This document shows, piece by piece, positions 44,837 to 51,151 of a DNA stretch of 51,151 nt. Both the position numbers and the translations under genes were made by a program. The stretch spans positions 1-51,151 of the forward strand of contig NZ_NRTA01000032.1 of the NCBI RefSeq assembly GCF_002286735.1, in the 5' to 3' direction. Every line of letters begins with the position of its first letter. The stretch's first letter is position 1. The DNA is from Leptolyngbya sp. BC1307. GTDB lineage: Bacteria > Cyanobacteriota > Cyanobacteriia > Phormidesmidales > Phormidesmidaceae. The notes below the pieces were generated by a model. The model did not search any database. It was not told the DNA's origin and saw nothing but the letters and a program-made list of their open reading frames with translations.

Positions 44837-44935
44837 AGGGGCGCTGTTTTGTAGAAGATGGCACTGACCGAAGAGTGGCGATCGCTAATTTTGCGCTGGG
44901 AAGAATATAGACGGGTATCCATATGAGACAACGTC

Positions 44936-45517
44936 ATGGCATCTCGGCAGCGAGGAAAATTGTCATCCTGGAAGGATGATAGGGGATTTGGCTTTATCAA
45001 ACCGGACGATGGCAGTCAAGATGTCTTTTTGCACATCAGTGCACTGGAGAGATTGAGCCGTCGGCCCAAAGTAAACGATATGATTTTGTACGAGCGAGCT
45101 ACCGAATCGAATGGGAAAGTGCGCGCTGCTAAAGTCTCCATTCAAGGGGTTTCGCCGCGTTCTCTGACCACGAAAACGGCTGGTAGCAGATATAGAAAAA
45201 GGTCAAGCGACCAGGTTAAAAATTTGCTAAGTGCTGTTTCAGGCATTGGCGCTTTAGTCGCTGTCTTGCTTTCAGTCTTACTTTCAATAGAGGCTGACTG
45301 GTTTCACGACAAACTCGCTCCGTTTGTGAATGCAAACATCGCAAATTCGAACTGCACTGTTAAGGGCAATATCTCAATGAATACAGGCAGAAAGCTCTAC
45401 CATCTGCCAGGTATGGAAGATTATGAGACAACGGTGATTGACTCTCAAAAAAGAGAGCGATGGTTTTGTACGGAATCAGAGGCGATCGCCGGCGGTTGGC
45501 AAAAGGCACCCCACTAG
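44936..45517 (+). CDS. Cold-shock domain, membrane helix and C-terminal Cys-pair domain protein
   Basis: A 193-residue composite. Residues 1-67 form a cold-shock nucleic-acid-binding domain with RNP1-like D-D-R-G-F-G-F-I-K and RNP2-like D-V-F-L-H-I-S. One hydrophobic segment follows at about 95-117 (LLSAVSGIGALVAVLLSVLL). The C-terminal 55 residues read NCTVKGNISMNTGRKLYHLP, then a segment ending R-W-F-C-T-E-S-E-A-I-A-G-G-W, the pattern of a small domain found on secreted or membrane nuclease-like proteins (sometimes named sunset domain). Its stop TAG overlaps the convergent gene's stop by sharing CTAG. Confidence 0.8.
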   Translation: MASRQRGKLSSWKDDRGFGFIKPDDGSQDVFLHISALERLSRRPKVNDMILYERATESNGKVRAAKVSIQGVSPRSLTTKTAGSRYRKRSSDQVKNLLSAVSGIGALVAVLLSVLLSIEADWFHDKLAPFVNANIANSNCTVKGNISMNTGRKLYHLPGMEDYETTVIDSQKRERWFCTESEAIAGGWQKAPH

Positions 45518-46224
45518 CGATTAGCGCGATCGCCCCCACTCAGCTCCCGATGCACGCTCGTGCCGATCTGAATCGCTTCATTCAGCAGACGGCTGTATTC
45601 ACTAGCGTCATCGCTCACCTGTAGCCGCTGCAGCGTGGCTAAATTTCGCTCAATGTTGGAAAACATCTCCGCCCGCTGACTCATAAACCGCTGGTGCTTG
45701 CGCATGACTCGCTCCGTCATCAGACCGCACACCAGGCTCTCTCGGGTGAGATGCAGCGCCTCTATCACTTCCTGCTGGTTTTCTAAGTTCAGACGGCTGG
45801 TCTTAGCCGCGCCCAGTTCTTTTAAAATTTCGACGGCAGCGACCATTTCGTTAAAGCGGTCGATTTCATCGAGCAGGTAGCTCAAGGTGAGCAGACCTTT
45901 GCCTGCCTGCCAGCGATAGATACTCCAGGCAAAGGTGAGCGCGATCGCCCCGATTCCTCCTAGCGGCAACCAGCGCCACACCGCCTGCATACTGTCTCCG
46001 CTGAGCGCCCGCACCAACAGCAGCGTCACCGGCACGCAAAAGATCAGCGCGACCCCCAGGGTAAGTATCTGTTCGCTTAGCCAGGCCAGCCGTCGCTGCG
46101 GACGAAAAGCGCTCTGCCGGTAGGCCCAGCCCATCGTCACTTCGCTGATATCGAGATCTGTAAGCTGGTCTAGCTCGCGCTGAGTGATCCTCAAATTATC
46201 CAGATTTGCTAGCTCTTCAGCCAT
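45514..46224 (-). CDS. Conserved membrane protein with C-terminal coiled coil
   Basis: Not recognised. The 236 residues contain an N-terminal acidic segment, two membrane helices (about 51-71, LTLGVALIFCVPVTLLLVRAL, and 86-105, LPLGGIGAIALTFAWSIYRW) and a helical C-terminal half (residues 115-225) rich in Leu, Glu and Arg, suited to coiled-coil or helical-bundle assembly. No catalytic motif is visible. Its stop codon overlaps the stop of the convergent cold-shock-domain gene by three shared bases around 45514-45517. Confidence 0.75.
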   Translation of the reverse strand: MAEELANLDNLRITQRELDQLTDLDISEVTMGWAYRQSAFRPQRRLAWLSEQILTLGVALIFCVPVTLLLVRALSGDSMQAVWRWLPLGGIGAIALTFAWSIYRWQAGKGLLTLSYLLDEIDRFNEMVAAVEILKELGAAKTSRLNLENQQEVIEALHLTRESLVCGLMTERVMRKHQRFMSQRAEMFSNIERNLATLQRLQVSDDASEYSRLLNEAIQIGTSVHRELSGGDRANR

Positions 46225-46274
46225 TATTGCTGTCCACCCATCCCAATTTATAAGCCTGAGAGAATCTCACCCAT

Positions 46275-46304
46275 CGGTCTTTATTATCTCGGTTTTTATT
46301 ATCT
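46275..46304. repeat. 15-bp tandem duplication with one mismatch
   Basis: CGGTCTTTATTATCT (46275-46289) and CGGTTTTTATTATCT (46290-46304) lie head to tail in the 98-bp spacer between the two membrane-protein genes. Confidence 0.85.
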
Positions 46305-46322
46305 GTCTGCACTTCTCGCAGT

Positions 46323-47006
46323 TTAGTAAAAGCCCAGCATAGAGCCAATGGAGCGAAAGACCTGAGCGTAGAAATTACCGTCAATCTCGGGCCGAAAGAT
46401 TTGAAAAGGTTCTCCTTCTGTGCCGACAAACGGTCTCAGCGTCCAGCCAAGCTGAGAGCCCACCAGGGCGTATAGCACCACCCAGCCTTGCAAGAGTCGG
46501 CGGCGCATTTTTTGCTCAATCGCCTCCGGGCCAACCATGTCGATCATCCCCTTGTAAAACAGTCTGACGCCCACACAGCCAGTAATCGCCATTACCAGCA
46601 CCGTCATCAGTAAAAAGAATTTGTAGCCTTTGACCGAAATCAAGAAGAACAAGACGACCGGGGCAAAGCTAAAAAGCAGCACGCTAATCACGGCCACCGA
46701 AGTCAGCGCCATGGTGACATATTGCTTAAAGCCGAGCCTGGAGCCAAACAAAATGTCGAAGAAGTAGAGAGTTGGCAGACAGATAATCAGCGTCAGTAAA
46801 TACAGCGCCGGGAGCTTGATGGCCGAAGAGATAATTTGTAAGCCGCCGCCGTAAGAGCCGATAATCGCGCCGTATATTGAAAAAAAGAAGCTGCTAGCCA
46901 CCAGTAGCGAGGCGATTTTGGTCTCTAGCTTAGTGCCTGAGCGCACCTCGTCTAAGAACATTCGGCGATCGCGCAATAGCCGAATGAGCACTGCAAAATG
47001 ATTCAT
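46323..47006 (-). CDS. Polytopic membrane protein of unknown function
   Basis: Not recognised with confidence. The 227 residues have about five or six membrane helices from residue 30 to 155, a cytoplasmic loop with Y-K-G-M-I-D-M-V-G-P-E-A-I-E-Q-K-M, one more helix (GWVVLYALVGSQLGW) and a conserved-looking end RPFVGTEGEPFQIFRPEIDG. The overall layout is like YIP1-type membrane proteins, but the match is only by appearance. It shares strand with the coiled-coil membrane protein 98 bp downstream and may be co-transcribed with it. Confidence 0.7.
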   Translation of the reverse strand: MNHFAVLIRLLRDRRMFLDEVRSGTKLETKIASLLVASSFFFSIYGAIIGSYGGGLQIISSAIKLPALYLLTLIICLPTLYFFDILFGSRLGFKQYVTMALTSVAVISVLLFSFAPVVLFFLISVKGYKFFLLMTVLVMAITGCVGVRLFYKGMIDMVGPEAIEQKMRRRLLQGWVVLYALVGSQLGWTLRPFVGTEGEPFQIFRPEIDGNFYAQVFRSIGSMLGFY

Positions 47007-47184
47007 AGTTTCCCTCTGTAATTCTCTTTCGTGGTTCCCTGCGTTGGGAGTAAATGCCGAGAGATGCTACCTGTCTAAAGGGATACAGAGAGAAGCGATC
47101 GCATTCCGCAAACCGTCAGAGTCACTCATGCGGATGACACGCGCTAAGCTTAGAGACTAAGGGAACCCTGCTATCAGACTGCTT

Positions 47185-48564
47185 ATGAAAACTTCAGACG
47201 GCCCGCTCAAGTTAGATACCAGTTTGGCTACTACTGCACTCAATGAGGAAAGCGCTGAGAATGGCGCTGGCTTTGACCCTGCTGCACCTCCCGAGCAGTC
47301 ATTGATTGACGCCTGCGTACACTGCGGATTTTGCTTGCCCACCTGCCCGAGCTACCGGGTTATCGGCAAAGAAAACGACTCTCCGCGCGGTCGCATCTAC
47401 TTGATGGATGCCATTAACAAAGGTGAAGCCCCTCTCTCTGCCGCTTCAGTCAAACATTTTGATACCTGCTTAGGCTGCCTGGCCTGTACCACCGCCTGTC
47501 CCTCCGGCGTTCAGTACGACCAGCTCATCGCCAATGTCCGCCCTCAAATTCAGCGCAATCATTCCCGCCCTCTCCCTCAAAAAGTGCTGCGCCAGCTAAT
47601 CTTCTCTCTGTTTCCCTATCCTGATCGCATTCGTCTTTTGTTAGCGCCGCTGGCTCTCTACCAAAGATCTGGGCTCTCTAAGCTAATTCAGTCCAGCGGA
47701 TTGCTGAAGCAACTCTCGCCAAATCTGGCGGCGATGGAGAGTCTGCTGCCCCCGGTAACGGCTAGCTGCTTTGCAGACAATCTCCCTGAGCTGATACCGG
47801 CTCAGGGGAAGGCTCGCTATCGGGTGGGGATGATTTTAGGCTGCGTTCAGCGAGTTTTTTTCACAGGGGTCAACGAAGCGACTGCTCGGGTGCTGAGCGC
47901 TAACGGCTGCGAGATTGTTGTTCCGAGATCTCAGGGCTGCTGCTCTGCGCTCCCGGCGCACCAGGGCGAAACAGCTCAGGCGCAAGCACTCGCCCGCCAG
48001 ATGATCGACAGCTTTGCAGGCGCGGACGTTGACTATATAATTATCAATGCGGCAGGCTGCGGCCACACGCTAAAAGAGTACGGTCACATTTTGGCAGACG
48101 ATCCAGACTATGCGGAGCGTGCCCGAGCCTTTTCTGCCAAAGTTCGAGATGTTCAGGAGTTTCTTGCCGAAATAGGGCTGACAGCGCCACTGTCTCCCTT
48201 GCAAGACGAGCCGCTAGTGACTGTTTACCAAGACGCTTGTCACTTGCTCCACGGTCAAAAAATTAGTCTTCAGCCCCGTCAGCTTTTACAGCAAATTCCC
48301 GGTATTAGCCTGCGCGAACCGCTAGATGCGGCACTGTGCTGTGGCAGCGCCGGGGTATACAATATGCTACAGCCAGAAATTGCTCAGGAACTTGGCCAAA
48401 TGAAAGCCACTAGCTTACTGAATACCGGAGCTGAGCTAATCGCTTCTTCTAACCCAGGTTGTTCTTTACAGATCAAGCAATCCTTAGAAAAGCAAGGTAA
48501 AACCGTTATCCTCATGCATCCTATGCAGTTGCTAGATATGTCTATTCGAGGCGTGCAGCTATAG
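47185..48564 (+). CDS. glcF: Glycolate oxidase iron-sulfur subunit GlcF
   Basis: Electron-transfer subunit of the glycolate dehydrogenase GlcDEF complex, which turns photorespiratory glycolate into glyoxylate. Two ferredoxin-type 4Fe-4S motifs are intact: C44-C47-C50-C54 (CVHCGFCLPTC) and C95-C98-C101-C105 (CLGCLACTTAC). Two CCG domains follow, with G-C-C-S-A-L-P-A-H-Q-G and CCGSAGVYN. The 459 residues are close to the normal GlcF length. glcD and glcE are not in the window. The family is known in cyanobacteria as part of a photorespiratory bypass. Confidence 0.92.
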   Translation: MKTSDGPLKLDTSLATTALNEESAENGAGFDPAAPPEQSLIDACVHCGFCLPTCPSYRVIGKENDSPRGRIYLMDAINKGEAPLSAASVKHFDTCLGCLACTTACPSGVQYDQLIANVRPQIQRNHSRPLPQKVLRQLIFSLFPYPDRIRLLLAPLALYQRSGLSKLIQSSGLLKQLSPNLAAMESLLPPVTASCFADNLPELIPAQGKARYRVGMILGCVQRVFFTGVNEATARVLSANGCEIVVPRSQGCCSALPAHQGETAQAQALARQMIDSFAGADVDYIIINAAGCGHTLKEYGHILADDPDYAERARAFSAKVRDVQEFLAEIGLTAPLSPLQDEPLVTVYQDACHLLHGQKISLQPRQLLQQIPGISLREPLDAALCCGSAGVYNMLQPEIAQELGQMKATSLLNTGAELIASSNPGCSLQIKQSLEKQGKTVILMHPMQLLDMSIRGVQL

Positions 48565-48634
48565 CTCGATACGTGCCAAACTAGGTAGTCCTGAATTTAG
48601 GGACTATTCAGACAGCGCCGACCAGGAGGAGACT

Positions 48635-50050
48635 ATGAGCAAAGTGCTGATTAAAGGCGGACGCATTGTGACTGCTGTTGACGATTACGTCGCGGATGTT
48701 TTGGTTGAGAACGGAAAGGTGGAAGCGATCGCTCGCACCCTACAGCCAGAAGATGCCGAAGTTCACGACGCCACAGGGCTGCTCGTCATCCCCGGCGGCG
48801 TCGATGTGCATGTGCATATGGAAACGCCGATGGGCAATGACGTTTATACCTGCGACAGCTTTGAGAGCGGCACTCGCTCAGCGGCCTTTGGCGGCACGAC
48901 AACAGTCATTGACTTTGCCCAGCAGTTTCATGGAGAAAGCCCGAAGGCAGCGCTAGATCGGCGGCTAGCAGCAGCAGAGCCTCAGTGCTGCGTAGACTAC
49001 GGCTTTCATGTCATTATCACCGATGCGAATGACGATGCGCTGGCCGAACTCCCTGACTTGGTCAACAATGAAGGCGTCTCCAGCTTTAAGCTCTACATGG
49101 CCTATCCTGGCGTGCTGATGGTAGATGATGCGGCCATCTACAAGATTATGCGCAAAGTGAGTGACCACGGCGGCATGGTAAATATTCATGCAGAAAACGG
49201 CACCGTGATTCAGGCGCTGATTGAAGAGGCGCTGGCAGCGGGTAACACTTCTCCTAAATTCCACCAGCTGACGCGGCCCCGGCTGATGGAGGGCGAAGCT
49301 ACTCACCGGGTGATTCGGATTGCAGAGCTGGCGGAGGTGCCGGTTTATATCGTGCATCTGTCGGCAAAAGAGGCTTTAGATGCGGTGGTGGAGGCGCGCG
49401 ATCGCGGCATTCCCGCTTTTGCCGAAACCTGCCCTCACTATCTTTTTCTAAACCAGGGTGAATATGATCGTCCTGGCTTTGAGAGTGCCAAGTATGTGAT
49501 GACGCCGCCCCTGCGAGACCATAAATGTCAGCACGAACTCTGGCGGGGCTTGCGCTTTGACGATCTGCAAATTGTCTCGACCGATCACTGTCCCTTCTGT
49601 TTTAATGAAAACCCGATGGGCATATTCAGATCTAAGCGGATGGGTCAAGACAACTTCAACAATATTCCGAACGGTGCTCCTGGCGTAGAGCTGCGGCTAG
49701 AGCTACTGTATGATGGCGGCGTGAGAGCAGGCAAGATCACTCTCAATCGCTTTGTGCAGCTTACCGCTACTGCCCCTGCCAAGATGTTTGGGCTATTTCC
49801 TCAAAAAGGAACGATCGCCGTCGGGAGCGATGCCGACATTGTGTTGTTCGACCCCAATCAACAACACACGCTGAGCGCCAGCACGCAGCATTCAAACGTA
49901 GACTACTCTCTCTTTGAAGGGCGAAGTATTCAGGGGCAGGTGAAGAAAGTGTTTCTGCGCGGAGAGCTGATTGTAGAAGAAGAGCAGTGGCTGGGGCGAT
50001 CAGGTATGGGGCGGTATCTAAGCCGGTCAGCCTCTGGCAGAGTGATGTAA
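48635..50050 (+). CDS. hydA: Dihydropyrimidinase
   Basis: Zinc amidohydrolase opening dihydrouracil, dihydrothymine or hydantoin rings (reductive pyrimidine breakdown). Metal ligands are present: H-x-H in DVHVHME, the carboxylated lysine in SSFKLYMAYPG, histidines in NIHAENG and VHLSAKEA, and D in STDHCPF. The 471 residues agree with bacterial dihydropyrimidinases. AGGAGGAG lies about 6 bases before the ATG. A short inverted repeat TAGTCC-n9-GGACTA (48586-48606) lies upstream. The next pathway enzyme, beta-ureidopropionase, is not in the window. Confidence 0.92.
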   Translation: MSKVLIKGGRIVTAVDDYVADVLVENGKVEAIARTLQPEDAEVHDATGLLVIPGGVDVHVHMETPMGNDVYTCDSFESGTRSAAFGGTTTVIDFAQQFHGESPKAALDRRLAAAEPQCCVDYGFHVIITDANDDALAELPDLVNNEGVSSFKLYMAYPGVLMVDDAAIYKIMRKVSDHGGMVNIHAENGTVIQALIEEALAAGNTSPKFHQLTRPRLMEGEATHRVIRIAELAEVPVYIVHLSAKEALDAVVEARDRGIPAFAETCPHYLFLNQGEYDRPGFESAKYVMTPPLRDHKCQHELWRGLRFDDLQIVSTDHCPFCFNENPMGIFRSKRMGQDNFNNIPNGAPGVELRLELLYDGGVRAGKITLNRFVQLTATAPAKMFGLFPQKGTIAVGSDADIVLFDPNQQHTLSASTQHSNVDYSLFEGRSIQGQVKKVFLRGELIVEEEQWLGRSGMGRYLSRSASGRVM

Positions 50051-50239
50051 GCGGTGATGCTGGTCACTCATCTCTGTAGATTTTTATCGCTCGGTAGAAT
50101 CTTTCTCTAACAGCCTTCGGCTACTATTTTCTTAATTGAGATGGTTTTATAACCTACCGGTTTTTTAGTGCTTGGCATTAGCCCTAGACAGACATTCGAT
50201 GCAATAGCTCAATAACCGCTGGTAGAAGGCAAGCTTGTT
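50051..50239. other. Spacer between hydA and the transposase
   Basis: Holds AGCC-TTC-GGCT followed by ACTATTTTCTT (50112-50133), a weak terminator-like site for hydA, and, at its right end, hairpin-forming sequence that may mark the insertion-element end: GCAAGC (50229-50234) pairs with GCTTGC (50243-50248), or alternatively GCTTGTTTT (50233-50241) with AAAACAAGC (50252-50260). The element end itself is not located. Confidence 0.45.
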
Positions 50240-51151
50240 TTAGCTTGCAACAAAACAAGCCGACTCAGCAGGCAGGGCCTGAGCCGTTGCCTGAGCCGCT
50301 CTTTGTCTAATGACATCAGGCAACAAGGGAACAGTGTCATCGTGTTTGAGCCTGGAGGTCAAATATTGCCAGAACGAAAAGCCCAGCTTGCGACAGGTTT
50401 TTTTGAGGCCGACAAAGGTGTCACGCGCCTGCCTGCCCAAGTCATGGCGAGTGGTGCCACTAATCTTACGACGAGTGACCATCTCGCGAATATCAGATTC
50501 AGCGGCATTGGTATGCAAAGGCAGCGCTGGCATCTCCAGGACGCGCAGGAGTTCTGCCTTGTGGTTGGTAAACTGCTTGAGCACCGCGTTTAAGGGCGCA
50601 TTGTCCTCGAAGGTCTGTGCAAAGATGGCATCAAAGCCTCGGTTGAATGCAGGTATATCGTCAGCAGAGGGGTCTTGGCGATAAAACTTCAAGGCTTGGT
50701 AGTAGGCCCACAGCTGATAGCGCAGGGCTTCAATTTCGTTGAGCTGCGCAGGGGTTTCGCCGCTCAATTTGCGCAGGGTACGTTCCATATGTATCCAGCA
50801 CAGGGCATGGACGAACAAGACAAACTGCGGCGCACCATCACTGAGGATAATCAACTCAGGTGACACCCCATGGCTAATCACACTGCCGAGCAAAGCCGCT
50901 TCGGTGACCAACCTAACCGCGAGCGGGGTGACGATATCAAGGCGCTCTAAATAAGCTGCCCATGCCGATTCACCCTGACAAATCACCTGCTCAGAAAAGC
51001 TCAGTTTCTCTAAATGGCGAGACGCTAGCCCATGAGCGCTCAGGTAGGCTTGGGCATATTCGTTGAGCACATAGTCCTCAAACGGATGACGCAGGAGCTT
51101 GAGATAGTTTTGCCGGGACTTGTGCTCACTACTGCGAAAATAGGCAAATAG
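50240..51151 (-). mobile_element. IS66-like transposase, cut by the window edge
   Basis: The frame is open to the last base, so the N-terminal part lies outside the window (27 more codons are visible beyond a GTG at 51070). At least 303 residues are seen. Motifs I-I-L-S-D-G-A-P-Q-F with a DDE-type aspartate, VHALCWIHMER, L-P-L-H-T-N-A-A-E-S-D-I-R-E-M with the late glutamate, and D-T-F-V-G-L-K-K-T-C-R-K-L-G are those of IS66-type transposases. The visible part has no frame defect. Whether the whole element is intact cannot be judged. Confidence 0.85.

Noticed and set aside
50303-50684. Plus-strand open frames opposite the transposase
   Set aside because: They are the reverse shadow of a gene with complete IS66-type motifs.

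Overview
The window reads as chromosomal DNA from a cyanobacterium, most likely a filamentous Leptolyngbya-like lineage; the genus is inference. Direct signs are many HIP1 octamers GCGATCGC (for example 181-188 and 7492-7499), NDH-1 genes ndhD and ndhH, a ResB/CcdA cytochrome c maturation pair, the carotenoid-cyclase homologue CruP, a DUF3038-like gene and an NtcA-type promoter. No rRNA or tRNA gene and no CRISPR array was recognised.

Layout. 0.1-10 kb: housekeeping and conserved cyanobacterial genes (NIF3-like, PPC-domain exported protein, DUF3038-like, aroK, argB, rimK-like, metallophosphoesterase, an HTH protein ending in a GrpE-like domain, SpoIID-domain exported protein, DUF2993). 10-18 kb: ndhD, ftsW, ccdA, ccs1 and a histidine kinase/response regulator pair. 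18-25 kb: a transketolase/phosphoketolase-like ThDP enzyme convergent with an NtcA-boxed type III glutamine synthetase (glnT), an exported acetamidase/formamidase and a short cation-diffusion transporter. 24.5-32.4 kb: a decayed transposase, aldo/keto reductase, cruP, a Gfo/Idh oxidoreductase, an Rpn-type nuclease, a small coiled-coil protein, ndhH and rsmH.

32.7-41.9 kb is the most interesting part: a hopanoid-type lipid island. A leftward unit encodes a squalene/phytoene-synthase family enzyme, an RND transporter, HpnA, a cyclic-peptide-exporter-type ABC protein and a HpnG-like phosphorylase. A divergent rightward unit encodes HpnH and a sulfotransferase 5 bp behind it. The RND protein keeps its proton-relay residues but lacks the docking subdomain in both halves, which suggests membrane-lipid handling rather than TolC-coupled drug efflux.

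41.9-51.2 kb: a GntR regulator divergent from a fatty-acid desaturase across a perfect palindrome, a MetX-like hydrolase, a cold-shock/membrane/C-terminal Cys-domain protein, two unknown membrane proteins, glcF, a dihydropyrimidinase and an IS66-like transposase cut by the window edge. Short perfect tandem duplications of 13-17 bp, each with a different sequence, recur across the window.
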